Shown in pieces: positions 52,417 to 61,357 of a stretch of 64,000 bases of DNA (within the stretch, counting starts at the first letter, position 1; every line of letters starts with the position of its first letter). A model generated the notes under the pieces. That model was given only the letters and a program-made list of their open reading frames with translations. It was not told the origin of the DNA and made no database searches. This DNA comes from Candidatus Obscuribacterales bacterium (GTDB lineage: Bacteria; Cyanobacteriota; Vampirovibrionia; Obscuribacterales; Obscuribacteraceae). The position numbers were made by a program, and so were the translations under genes. The stretch spans positions 343,501 through 407,500 of the forward strand of contig JARLHI010000057.1 in NCBI GenBank assembly GCA_031292355.1, written 5' to 3'.

Positions 52417-53788
52417 GCAAAAATTACTGCTAGTCGGAACCCTGCTCATGGTTTTGGCGCAAAGTTTGCCTGCACCCTGTGCAGCCGCTCTGCCAGACTA
52501 TCCAACAATCACTTTAGATTCAGTCGCGCCTCAGCGCTCAGTAAGCTTGCATGCAAGCTTCGACAAAGCAGTCGACAACAATAAAGAGGTAATAGCGGCC
52601 AAATACAATTTACCTGTATCACAAGCTCTCATTCGAATCGCCAAAGCCATTCCCAATCCTCAATTCAGTTTACTTTATGGCTTCGGTCCAGCTTTTACCA
52701 TCATCATAGCTGGTAATCCACAACAGTTTGGCTGGAAGCAGGATTTTCAAACGGCTGGAAAGCGCACCAAGGCAATTGATGTTGCCAAAGCTAATTATCT
52801 TGTTGCTGAATTTCAAGTAGCAACAACTCTATTTTCTGTGCACAACCGTGTGCGTAGAGCTTACGCCGAACAAGCCGCAGCAGAAGCCTATGGTGCCCTA
52901 ATTGAGTCAGAAAGAAGTGTCGCGCTGGAATTGCAAAAGATTGCAGAAAAACGATTTGATGCAGGCAAAGCGGCAAAATCCGAAGTATTGCAAGCAGAGC
53001 TTGGCGTGCTGCAATTTGAAACGCAAAGAAATCAAGCTCGCATTCGCCTAACCCAAGCTACAGCAGCCCTCAGTGCTTTGATTGGTGAAGTACCCGAGAA
53101 AGTAGAAGTAATTGACGTCGACGACAATGGCATTTTTAAATTATCAACAGAAAATAGTGAACTGGTACCATCACCAAAAAAAGAATTGCCACCACTCGAA
53201 CAATTATTGCCCGTCGCTTATGCACAAAGACCAGATTTAAAAGTGCAGGTTCAACAAGCTCATGCCGATCGAAAGAGTTTGACACTGGCAAAAGCACAAC
53301 GAATTCCCGATCTTTTCGTTGACGTCGGCTATCAATTCTCGACATTCTTTCGTCATCAACCATATGCGCTCTTCTCTGGCAACGTGCACAATCAGCCAGG
53401 TTGCTACATCAACTACAGTGTTGAATTTCCCATTTTCTATCAAAAACAGGGCGAGGTTGCGCAAGCAAAAAGCACCTGGTATCAAGATTACAATCAAATT
53501 GAACAACAAAAATATCAAATTGCCACAGACATTGTGACGTCATATGAATCGGTGAATGTCGCACGAGCAAATATTGTCAAATTTCAAAATGAGTTGATAC
53601 CGGCTGCAGCTCAGGTAGCCAAAATGGCCAGGCGTCGCTATGAAGTGGGCAAAGGCGATCTCGCCAGCGCAATTCTAGCTAAACAACAGTACCAACAAAT
53701 TCTGTCATCTTATTTCGATTCGGTGGTCGCCTATCAAAATGCTTGGGCTGATTTAGAAAACTCGGCTGGAGCACCGTTGCGTCTATGA
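52400..53788 (+). CDS. TolC-family outer-membrane efflux protein, copy 1
   Basis: An outer-membrane factor of the TolC/CzcC group: a signal peptide (to about AALPD), then two helical halves with HNRVRRAYAEQAAAEAYG and RFDAGKAAKSEVLQAELGVLQFE, and the repeat of the same pattern near the end (RRYEVGKGDLASAILAKQQYQQ). It would form the exit duct for the RND pump upstream. ATG at 52400 overlaps the end of the Ala/Pro-rich gene. It shares EVIDVDDNGIFKLS with copy 3. Confidence 0.9.
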   Translation: MRKRIEQKLLLVGTLLMVLAQSLPAPCAAALPDYPTITLDSVAPQRSVSLHASFDKAVDNNKEVIAAKYNLPVSQALIRIAKAIPNPQFSLLYGFGPAFTIIIAGNPQQFGWKQDFQTAGKRTKAIDVAKANYLVAEFQVATTLFSVHNRVRRAYAEQAAAEAYGALIESERSVALELQKIAEKRFDAGKAAKSEVLQAELGVLQFETQRNQARIRLTQATAALSALIGEVPEKVEVIDVDDNGIFKLSTENSELVPSPKKELPPLEQLLPVAYAQRPDLKVQVQQAHADRKSLTLAKAQRIPDLFVDVGYQFSTFFRHQPYALFSGNVHNQPGCYINYSVEFPIFYQKQGEVAQAKSTWYQDYNQIEQQKYQIATDIVTSYESVNVARANIVKFQNELIPAAAQVAKMARRRYEVGKGDLASAILAKQQYQQILSSYFDSVVAYQNAWADLENSAGAPLRL

Positions 53789-55209
53789 AGTTTCAAGAAT
53801 CTCTGATTTTCGGTGTGCTAGTGGCGTTTTTCTCGAACGCTCAACTAGCCTTTGCTATTCAAGAAAATAGTCTTTCCGATCAGACTGCTTTGCCGATGCC
53901 CAGTTTCGAGAGCACTACTGCAAAACGCAGAAGCATGACCCTAAGTGTTTGCTTTAATAAAGCTGATACCGAAAATAAAGAAATCGCCGTTGCAGCGGCC
54001 ACTCTGCCGATTGCTCAAGCAGCGATCATCATAGCCAAAGCTATACCTAATCCTGTTTACAACATGCAATATGGTTGGGGACCAGCCTGGCAATATATTG
54101 TTGCCGGCAACAACCAGTTCATTGGCTTCACTGAAGAAATCCAAGTAGCCGGTCGTCGCACAAAAAAAACTAACGTCGCCAAAGCAAACTATTTAGCCAA
54201 CGCTTTGCAAATTGAAGCAGTTCGCTTTGCCATTCATAATCGAGTCAGACGGGCCTATGCTCAACTAGCAGCGGATTTTGCCTATGCATCGCTGATTGAA
54301 ACTCAACAAAAAATCGCCGAAAACTTGCTTGATATATCGCAAAAACGATTTGACGCAGGGAAGGCACCAGGCGCCGAGGTTTTGCAATCTAAATTAGCTG
54401 TGATGCAATACAAACCGCAGCACAACACAGCATTAGGAAAAATCGAACAAGATTCAGCAACGCTCGCTCAATTGTTGGGCGAAACACCGCAGCAAGAAAA
54501 TATCATCGAAACTGAAGAAAACAGTTTATTCAAAATGTCAGCCGAACAAAATAGATTGGTACCACCGGTAGAGCGCGGCATCCCCACCCTGCAACAATTA
54601 CTACCTTCAGCCTGGCGCGAGCGCAACGATTTAAAAGCCTCCATTCAGCAAGCCTGGGTCAATCGAAGAGCCTTGACTCTGGCAAAAACTCAACGCATTC
54701 CCGATCCGTTGATTGGCTTCAACTATTTGTTCACGTCATACAAGCAATACCAGACACAATACTTCGATCCAACTGGAATAGCTGCAAACATTGCTGGCAA
54801 TTCTGTTCCTCAGCAGCCTGGTTACATGGTCACGTACAACCAGGAGATGCCGATTTTCTATCAGTATCAAGGACAAATCGCTCAAGCCAAAGCAAATTGG
54901 TTATTGCAGCTCAGGCAAAATGATCTAACGCGTCAACAAATCGCTGCACAAATTATCACTGCCTATGAAGAACTATTAGCCAGTCGTGCCACCATTCAAA
55001 AGTATCAGCGCGATCTTTTACCAGCCGCTCTAAAAGTGGCGCAATTAACCAGACGCGGATATGAGCTTGGGAAAATGGATCTGGCTACAACCATTCTTGC
55101 CCAGCAAAATTACCAGCAGCTGCGATCGTCTTATTTTGATTCAGTTGTTGCTTATCAAAATGCCTGGGCCGATCTAGAGCAGGCTGTTGGCGTCCCTCTT
55201 AAGTTGTGA
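53785..55209 (+). CDS. TolC-family outer-membrane efflux protein, copy 2
   Basis: The 474-residue paralogue begins with a signal peptide and follows the same helical pattern (HNRVRRAYAQLAADFAYAS, KRFDAGKAPGAEVLQSKL, and RGYELGKMDLATTILAQQNYQQ). Its ATG overlaps the stop of copy 1 in ATGA, so the two are translationally coupled. It differs most from the others: it lacks EVIDVDDNGIFKLS and has IIETEENSLFKMS in its place. Confidence 0.9.
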   Translation: MKFQESLIFGVLVAFFSNAQLAFAIQENSLSDQTALPMPSFESTTAKRRSMTLSVCFNKADTENKEIAVAAATLPIAQAAIIIAKAIPNPVYNMQYGWGPAWQYIVAGNNQFIGFTEEIQVAGRRTKKTNVAKANYLANALQIEAVRFAIHNRVRRAYAQLAADFAYASLIETQQKIAENLLDISQKRFDAGKAPGAEVLQSKLAVMQYKPQHNTALGKIEQDSATLAQLLGETPQQENIIETEENSLFKMSAEQNRLVPPVERGIPTLQQLLPSAWRERNDLKASIQQAWVNRRALTLAKTQRIPDPLIGFNYLFTSYKQYQTQYFDPTGIAANIAGNSVPQQPGYMVTYNQEMPIFYQYQGQIAQAKANWLLQLRQNDLTRQQIAAQIITAYEELLASRATIQKYQRDLLPAALKVAQLTRRGYELGKMDLATTILAQQNYQQLRSSYFDSVVAYQNAWADLEQAVGVPLKL

Positions 55210-55222
55210 TGGAAAAGAAAAG

Positions 55223-56623
55223 ATGAAATACTCAAATCTTTCCAGATTGGTCTTTCTAACACTTTATTGTGCCTTAGGTTGTGTTGCAAGAGTTTCAGCA
55301 CAAGAGGACAAACAAATTGCCTTGGCTGGAGCCGCACAAGGTGTCGTCAACAGCCCTGCCACCGCACGCTCAGTTAGCCTTCCGGATTGCTTTAACTTAG
55401 CCGATCAGCATAACCAGGAAATTCTTTCGGCTTCGTGGACTTTAACGATTGCGCGCGCGGCAATCAAAATTGCATCAGCTGTACCCAACCCACAACTAGC
55501 TCTGCAAACGGGCTTCGGTAACTCATTCCAATACCTTTTTGACGGACAAACTCAAGATTTCTATATTACGCAGCAATTTCAAACGGCTGGCAAAAGAAGC
55601 AAGAAAATGGATGTTGCCAGAGCCAACTATGGACTGGCAGAACTACAGCTGGACGCGTTACGATTCAATGTGCACAATCGAGTTCGACGTGCGTATGCAG
55701 AACTGGCAGCAGCAGAAGCTTTTGAAGCTCTTGTCGAGTCACAAAGACAGGTTGGTCTGCGTCTTTTAGACATCGCCAAAAAGCGAAATGCAGCTGGCAA
55801 GGCGCCAATGTCTGAAGTTTTGCAGGCTAATTTAAACGTCTTGCAATTCGATACTCAACGGAATCAGGCACAAGGTAGATTGCAACAAGATTCTGCATTG
55901 CTCACTCAAATCATCGGCGAAAAGCCCGAGCACATCGAAGTAATTGACGTCGACGATAACGGCATCTTCAAACTATCAGTGCAAAGAACCGACATTGTGC
56001 CACAAGCCACAAGGGAAACTCCGCGACTTGATGCCCTTATAAACACTGCTTTTCGTTACCGTCCCGACTTAAAAGCGGCCGTACAGCAAGTTTTTGCCAA
56101 TGAAAAAGCCGTGACATTAGCGCGAACAAAAAAAGTACCCGATTTATTTATTGGAATAGGAGGCACCTATTCCACCTTCACGCGCAACCAACCGGCAGGA
56201 TTAAACGCTGTAGGCAACTGGATCGGCACGGGAATTTTCATGAATGTCACAGCTGAAGCACCGCTTTTTTATCAGTATCAGGGCGAAGTGCAACAAGCAC
56301 TGGGGACAGTTCGCCAATCCCAACGACAGGTAGAATTGCTGCGCTCACAAATTGCCACAGACACTGTCACGGCATATAACGAAGTAAATGTCGCCCGCGA
56401 AAATATTATTGAATTTCAAAAGAATCAATTACCAACAGCGGCTGAAGTGGCTAAGTTAGCGCGTAGGAGTTATGAGGTTGGACAATCTGATTTAACATCA
56501 GCCATCATCGCTCAACAGCAATATCAGCAGACTCTCTCGAGCTATTTCAATGCCGTCGTTACCTATCAAACGGCATGGGCCGATCTAGAAAAAGCAGTCG
56601 GCGCCCCCTTGAAGATGCAATAG
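55223..56623 (+). CDS. TolC-family outer-membrane efflux protein, copy 3
   Basis: The third paralogue (466 residues from the ATG at 55223, 13 bases past copy 2) keeps the signal peptide and the motifs HNRVRRAYAELAAAEAFEA, KAPMSEVLQANLNVLQFD and RRSYEVGQSDLTSAIIAQQQYQQ. A GGAAAAG site precedes the ATG; the longer frame from 55187 overlaps copy 2 and is less likely. EVIDVDDNGIFKLS is identical to copy 1, suggesting the pair diverged after a duplication. Confidence 0.9.
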   Translation: MKYSNLSRLVFLTLYCALGCVARVSAQEDKQIALAGAAQGVVNSPATARSVSLPDCFNLADQHNQEILSASWTLTIARAAIKIASAVPNPQLALQTGFGNSFQYLFDGQTQDFYITQQFQTAGKRSKKMDVARANYGLAELQLDALRFNVHNRVRRAYAELAAAEAFEALVESQRQVGLRLLDIAKKRNAAGKAPMSEVLQANLNVLQFDTQRNQAQGRLQQDSALLTQIIGEKPEHIEVIDVDDNGIFKLSVQRTDIVPQATRETPRLDALINTAFRYRPDLKAAVQQVFANEKAVTLARTKKVPDLFIGIGGTYSTFTRNQPAGLNAVGNWIGTGIFMNVTAEAPLFYQYQGEVQQALGTVRQSQRQVELLRSQIATDTVTAYNEVNVARENIIEFQKNQLPTAAEVAKLARRSYEVGQSDLTSAIIAQQQYQQTLSSYFNAVVTYQTAWADLEKAVGAPLKMQ

Positions 56624-56705
56624 CAAAAGTCATCTTTCGATATCACAAATGTAACCGTCCCCGTCTGTGTCTGTGAGCCAGCCGGAGTCAGACGCTACAG
56701 GATAT

Positions 56706-56783
56706 ATAAAGCTTTGGCTATGATTTTGGCATAACGTTGCGTCAGCAATTATTCTGGCTGCCTGGCGTCAATAAAGCTTTGGC
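56706..56783. repeat. Direct repeat ATAAAGCTTTGGC before the aldo/keto reductase gene
   Basis: The 13-base sequence ATAAAGCTTTGGC occurs at 56706-56718 and 56771-56783, 65 bases apart, in the 215-base intergenic stretch. It contains the palindrome AAAGCTTT. It could be a regulator site; there is no other gene in the stretch. Confidence 0.4.
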
Positions 56784-56838
56784 ACGATTGCAAAGCTCAC
56801 ACAATTTTTCGACTCTTAATACTTGCAGGAGTTAAACA

Positions 56839-57951
56839 GTGGCTATCAATAACTACATCACTTTGGGACATTCTGGATTGCGCGTCAGTCCGCTTTGTCT
56901 GGGCACCATGACTTTTGGCAATGAGTGGGGATGGGGTTCTTCAGAAGAAGACTCGCACAAGATTCTTCATCACTTCTTTGAAAAGGGCGGCAATTTTATA
57001 GATACAGCCAACGTTTATACACGAGGGCACTCCGAAGATATCATCGGCAATTTTTTGCAGAAAGACAATTTCCGCAGAGAAAGAGCAGTCATTGCCACCA
57101 AATTTTTTGGCACTCTCTATCCAGGCGATCCAAACGCTGGCGGCGCGAATCGAAAGTCGATCATGGCTGCCTGCGAAGCCTCGCTGCGTCGTCTCAAAAC
57201 AGATTACATCGATCTTTACTGGATGCATTGCTGGGACTATCACACCCCCATTGAAGAGACCATGTCTGCTTTAAATGATCTGGTCCGCGAAGGCAAAGTA
57301 CGCTACATCGGCTTCTCAGACACACCAGCTTGGAAAGTAGCACAAGCCCAAATGATCGCTCAGTTTAGAGGTTGGGCACCACTAATTGCACTGCAAATTG
57401 AATATTCGCTGCTCGAGCGCACTGTTGAAGGCGATTTGACACCAATGGCGCAAGAACTCGGTCTTGGTGTGACACCATGGTCGCCACTTAAATACGGCAT
57501 TCTTTCTGGCAAATACACCAGAGAAAATAAAGGCAAAGTGGATCTTGCACGAGGCGAATGGATAGCATCCCAATTAGAAAAAGAGCGTACCTACGAAATT
57601 GTAGACGTGCTCATTAAAGTGGCCAAAGAAGCAAACTCAACTCCTCCTCGTGTGGCTTTGAGCTGGTTGCAAGGCAAAGCAGGCGTGACGTCGTCAATCA
57701 TCGGCGCCCGTTCAATTGAACATCTCGACGACAATCTTGGCGCACTCGAATTGAAGTTGAGCGACGAGCACATCAAAGCTCTCGACGAAGTGTCCAAGCC
57801 TGAGCTGAATTTCCCCTTCGATTTCATCAACAATTCTGGACCATTCAGAAGTGCAGAAACGACAATCAATGGCGAAGTGGTGGGTGCAAGCCCAATGGCT
57901 CCCAAAACTGATGCTGAGCGCTTCGACAAAGCACCGGCAAGTGTTCGATAA
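56839..57951 (+). CDS. Aldo/keto reductase
   Basis: The 370-residue NADPH-dependent oxidoreductase has the family's tetrad spread over DTANVY (Asp and Tyr), VIATKFFG (Lys) and DLYWMHCWDYHTP (His). LGTMTFGNEWGWGSSEED opens the barrel and SSIIGARSIEHLDDNL binds the cofactor phosphate. The start is a GTG with AGGAG about eight bases upstream. The C-terminus is longer than usual by about 25 residues. A terminator follows closely. Confidence 0.93.
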   Translation: MAINNYITLGHSGLRVSPLCLGTMTFGNEWGWGSSEEDSHKILHHFFEKGGNFIDTANVYTRGHSEDIIGNFLQKDNFRRERAVIATKFFGTLYPGDPNAGGANRKSIMAACEASLRRLKTDYIDLYWMHCWDYHTPIEETMSALNDLVREGKVRYIGFSDTPAWKVAQAQMIAQFRGWAPLIALQIEYSLLERTVEGDLTPMAQELGLGVTPWSPLKYGILSGKYTRENKGKVDLARGEWIASQLEKERTYEIVDVLIKVAKEANSTPPRVALSWLQGKAGVTSSIIGARSIEHLDDNLGALELKLSDEHIKALDEVSKPELNFPFDFINNSGPFRSAETTINGEVVGASPMAPKTDAERFDKAPASVR

Positions 57952-57970
57952 ATTCGAAAAACAACAAACG

Positions 57971-58002
57971 AAAAGTCCTGGTGTTAAAGCCGGGACTTTT
58001 TA
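57971..58002 (+). terminator. Rho-independent terminator after the aldo/keto reductase gene
   Basis: AAAAGTCCTGG (57971-57981) pairs with CCGGGACTTTT (57990-58000) with one G-T wobble and an eight-base loop, followed by T-rich sequence. The A-run on the other side also makes it usable for the convergent gene at 58022. Confidence 0.82.
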
Positions 58003-58021
58003 TTATCTTTTTGCTTGAAGA

Positions 58022-58558
58022 TCATTGATCGAAATAGATTGCCCAGGGCACGACTTTGTCTTTGCCTGGCACCTTCGGCTGAGGCATCATCCAACCGCAG
58101 GGACCTTCGTCATCATTGAATGTTTTGAAAAAATAGCCATCTGAACCATCTTTCAATTTAGTCAACTTGATCACACACGGAAACACCTGTTTGCCCTGCC
58201 ACTTTTTCACCATTTTGGGCACCATCGTCACAAACGGAGAAGGCGGCTTGCTCACAGATTTGGTCATAAAAGGCAGCCCAACGGCAAAATGCCCCAGAAT
58301 GGCATCAGGTTCGCGCCCATCAGCAGGCAAACTTCGAATGCCCAGCGAATGTCTGGTCAAATGCCCTTCTAGGGGTTGCGAAGGCTGCTTGGTAGAGCTG
58401 GTCCCATCAGTCGTTTCCGCGGGCTTTGAAAGGGCAGGAGTCCCCGTCGCGTTGCCTTCAGCAGCTTGCACGCCAGAAGCGCCTATACATGTGCACATCG
58501 CTGCAAGACACGCAAGACCAAAGAATGTTGACCGAATTTCCAGGAGCATAGATTTCAT
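58022..58558 (-). CDS. Exported protein of unknown function
   Basis: A hydrophobic leader (residues about 8-33, ending VQAA) precedes a polar Ser/Thr/Pro-rich linker and a C-terminal region with PFVTMVPKMVKKWQGKQVFPCVIKLTKL. I do not recognise a family. It is divergent from the metallophosphoesterase gene, with 104 bases between the starts. Confidence 0.55.
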   Translation of the reverse strand: MKSMLLEIRSTFFGLACLAAMCTCIGASGVQAAEGNATGTPALSKPAETTDGTSSTKQPSQPLEGHLTRHSLGIRSLPADGREPDAILGHFAVGLPFMTKSVSKPPSPFVTMVPKMVKKWQGKQVFPCVIKLTKLKDGSDGYFFKTFNDDEGPCGWMMPQPKVPGKDKVVPWAIYFDQ

Positions 58559-58662
58559 TTCACCGCGTTTGCCAGTATTTTAACTGTACAGACGCCAATC
58601 TGAAGTTTATTATCATCACTCTTTGCAGCGTTGTCTGAGATTGCAGTCAGAGAGGCTCTTAA

Positions 58663-59619
58663 TTGCAAAAATGGGATTTTTATATATGGCAACAAGCAAT
58701 TGGAGTCATGACATTTCTGGCAGTTGTCGCCGTGATCGCATTCAGCTGCGCAAGAATAGGGCTTGAATATATCTATCATCGATTGACTAAGAAGCCACAA
58801 AAAGTTCTTGGAAAGCGCGACAAAACAGTGATTGTACTTGGCATTTTCGGTGCCTTATGCATCGCCTACGGTTATTTTATCGAACCATACTGGCTGAGTG
58901 TGGAAACAGTGCAACTGTATAGCTCTAAGTTGAAAGCAAGCACTAAGCCCTTACGCATCGTGCAAATTTCTGATATTCACAGTGATCCAACCGCCCGGCT
59001 GGAAGAAAAACTACCAACAGTGATTCGTGACCTTAAACCAGATTTGATCGTTTTTACAGGCGACGCCATTAATTGTCCGGAAGGTCTACCGATTTTCAGA
59101 AAGCTAATGCAATCGCTTGCAGAAATTGCACCAACTTTTGGAGTGAAAGGAAACTGGGACTCACGCTTTTTTAGAGATCTTGACCGGCTCGGCAAGACCG
59201 GCACAAATGAATTGGATGGCAATCCCTACCAGCTACTGGTCGGCGACAATACAATTTGTGTTACTGGTTTGCCTGTGGACACTGGTAAATCCGTTCACGA
59301 AGCACTGACTAATATTCCTAATGACGAATACAAGATTTTCTTGTTTCACTATCCCGATTGTTTGGAGGAAATGGCTGAAAATCACATCGACCTCTATCTC
59401 GCTGGACATACGCACGGTGGTCAGGTGGCACTGCCATTCTACGGGGCACTAATGACGGTATCAGCCTTCGGCAAAAAATACGAACATGGACTGCACAAAA
59501 TGGGCGAGACATATTTGTATGTTAATCGCGGTATCGGCATGGAAGGTGGAAAGGCGCCAAGAGTCAGGTTTTGTGCTAGACCAGAAGTGACATTGTTCGA
59601 GGTGTTTAGCAGTCGATAA
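58663..59619 (+). CDS. Membrane-anchored metallophosphoesterase (YkuE-like)
   Basis: Two hydrophobic helices (about residues 8-28 and 48-66) anchor a calcineurin-like domain with the metal motifs QISDIHSD, FTGDAIN, GNWD and GHTHGG. Members such as YkuE act on phosphodiesters or lipid-linked phosphates at the membrane surface; the substrate here is unknown. The start is a TTG at 58663 with AGAGG eight bases upstream. Confidence 0.9.
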   Translation: MQKWDFYIWQQAIGVMTFLAVVAVIAFSCARIGLEYIYHRLTKKPQKVLGKRDKTVIVLGIFGALCIAYGYFIEPYWLSVETVQLYSSKLKASTKPLRIVQISDIHSDPTARLEEKLPTVIRDLKPDLIVFTGDAINCPEGLPIFRKLMQSLAEIAPTFGVKGNWDSRFFRDLDRLGKTGTNELDGNPYQLLVGDNTICVTGLPVDTGKSVHEALTNIPNDEYKIFLFHYPDCLEEMAENHIDLYLAGHTHGGQVALPFYGALMTVSAFGKKYEHGLHKMGETYLYVNRGIGMEGGKAPRVRFCARPEVTLFEVFSSR

Positions 59620-59633
59620 AAAAAGTGTTGTGA

Positions 59634-59662
59634 AAGACAAAAGTTCTGGTTCGCACTATAAT
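59634..59662 (+). promoter_or_regulatory. Promoter candidate for the exported protein at 59700
   Basis: A perfect -10 TATAAT at 59657-59662 is preceded by AAGACA (59634-59639) at the ideal 17-base spacing. A strong AAGGAG ribosome site at 59686 and the ATG at 59700 follow. Confidence 0.55.
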
Positions 59663-59699
59663 CATTCGAATTTTGCTGAGGTAAGAAGGAGTATTGCCA

Positions 59700-61355
59700 A
59701 TGCCACCCTGGGTATCGAAACTGCTTGTCGCGATCACGTGTGCAGTCGTGCTCACGCCGCCTGCGGTGGCGAGTGATTTGTGGATGTCACTTGGACCAAA
59801 CATTCGGCACCAGGCACCACGCTGGCAAGGCATCAGAAGTGACACAGGGGCACTATGGAATACCGACGCCCCCTGGAAAACAGTAGCAGCGAACACTCGC
59901 GTGGTGCTATTTTCAGGCGGACAAATCGACTGGGCTGACGATGCTGATCTGGCATCGGCATTTGCAGATATGCAAAGACGCCACATTGCATTTGGACTGG
60001 AAGACTCAGTGCTTGTCCAGTCCGAACGATGCAAATGCCAGTGTGAAGCTTACGGAAAGGCTGGAGCCTTGGAGAGTACACTCGCCAAGATCCAACGTAA
60101 TGGTGGCAAATTGCAGTATTTGCGTATGGATGAACCGTTTTTCTTCGGACACGTTTTTTCAGATCCAACGGCCTGCCATGAACCTATCCAGCAGCTTGCC
60201 GTCGAAGTGGCTGAGAGCATCAAGCTGATCAGAAAATATTTTCCTGATGTACAAGTAGGCGATGTCGAACCAATCGATAATTGCCAGATTCAGACTAAAG
60301 AGTTGACCCAATGGTTTGACGCATTCGAGACCGCAACAGGAACTGGATTGGCTTTTTTCCACACAGACCTAGTATGGTCGGATATCGCTATGCAAAGGCT
60401 TGGACCTTTATCGCGACAACTGGCACAACGTCGTATTCCTATGGGCATTATCTACAATGCCGATGATACAGGCACAAGCGATCAAAGCTGGGAGCAGAGT
60501 GCCGTATCACATTTCACGAAGATAGAGTCGTTATTAAATATCCATCCAGACCAGGCAATTATCCACAGCTGGGTTGACTACCCTGGACAAGTCCTGCCTG
60601 AAGGACAGCCTGGGACCCTCACGCATGTTGCTTTTCGTTATCTGCGCCCGCTTCCGCAGGTGAAGGCTAGTAGAGAGTCAAACATCATCAGCGGTCAACT
60701 AACTACCCCGCAAGGCCAGCCAATGCCCAATTGTCGCATTCGAATTGATGCAGTCGATAGTGCTGGCGTGATGCGGCCTGTCTGGAGGAATATTACTGGC
60801 ACGGTACCGGCACAGGCTACTACAGCGGTTATGGGCATAAGAATTAATATCGAAGGCGCAAAATCCTGCGCCGGAAAAGGCCGCGCCACCATCGGCGTGC
60901 TTCAATACAAAGAACCTGAAACGGGCAAACAATTCTCAGTACCACCGTTGCAAGACGCCAAGCCACAGAGCGATCGCTCGCTATGGCCCTGGCCTGGCAT
61001 AGGTACAACTTTTACAATCGACAGTGAGAAAACTACTGTCGCAAACTTAAAAACTATTGCTGTTACTCCTGGCGCAAAGTTTGTGCTCGCCTCCCCCATG
61101 GCGGCGTCAGCCAATGCTGAAAAGTCCGGCTATGCTACCGTTATTTTCATGGATGCGAAACAAAAAGGCTTACTTCGCCGTATGTTATGGTTTGAACCTT
61201 CCATCGACACTCTCGGTACAACCACGACAGACGCAAATGGTAAATTTCAGTTTGCTATACCAGATGCAGTGGCGCGATCGCAGTTTGAGATTCGCGTATG
61301 CTACCCGGGCAGCCAAGCAATGCGTCCTGCTGAAACAGGCATCAAAAAATTGTGA
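59700..61355 (+). CDS. Exported protein with a barrel-like N-terminal region and a beta-sandwich tail
   Basis: After a signal peptide (LLVAITCAVVLTPPAVAS), the N-terminal 300 residues alternate strands and helices (VVLFSGGQIDW, FGLEDSVLV, YLRMDEPFFFGH, GDVEPIDNC, GLAFFHTDLVW) as in a TIM-barrel glycosidase-like fold with possible acidic residues in RMDEP and DVEP. The C-terminal part has two carboxypeptidase-regulatory or Ig-like segments (SGQLTTPQGQPMPNCRI and TTTDANGKFQFAIP). I do not recognise a named family. The ATG at 59700 fits AAGGAG; a TTG at 59694 is too close to it. Confidence 0.6.
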   Translation: MPPWVSKLLVAITCAVVLTPPAVASDLWMSLGPNIRHQAPRWQGIRSDTGALWNTDAPWKTVAANTRVVLFSGGQIDWADDADLASAFADMQRRHIAFGLEDSVLVQSERCKCQCEAYGKAGALESTLAKIQRNGGKLQYLRMDEPFFFGHVFSDPTACHEPIQQLAVEVAESIKLIRKYFPDVQVGDVEPIDNCQIQTKELTQWFDAFETATGTGLAFFHTDLVWSDIAMQRLGPLSRQLAQRRIPMGIIYNADDTGTSDQSWEQSAVSHFTKIESLLNIHPDQAIIHSWVDYPGQVLPEGQPGTLTHVAFRYLRPLPQVKASRESNIISGQLTTPQGQPMPNCRIRIDAVDSAGVMRPVWRNITGTVPAQATTAVMGIRINIEGAKSCAGKGRATIGVLQYKEPETGKQFSVPPLQDAKPQSDRSLWPWPGIGTTFTIDSEKTTVANLKTIAVTPGAKFVLASPMAASANAEKSGYATVIFMDAKQKGLLRRMLWFEPSIDTLGTTTTDANGKFQFAIPDAVARSQFEIRVCYPGSQAMRPAETGIKKL

Positions 61356-61357
61356 AA

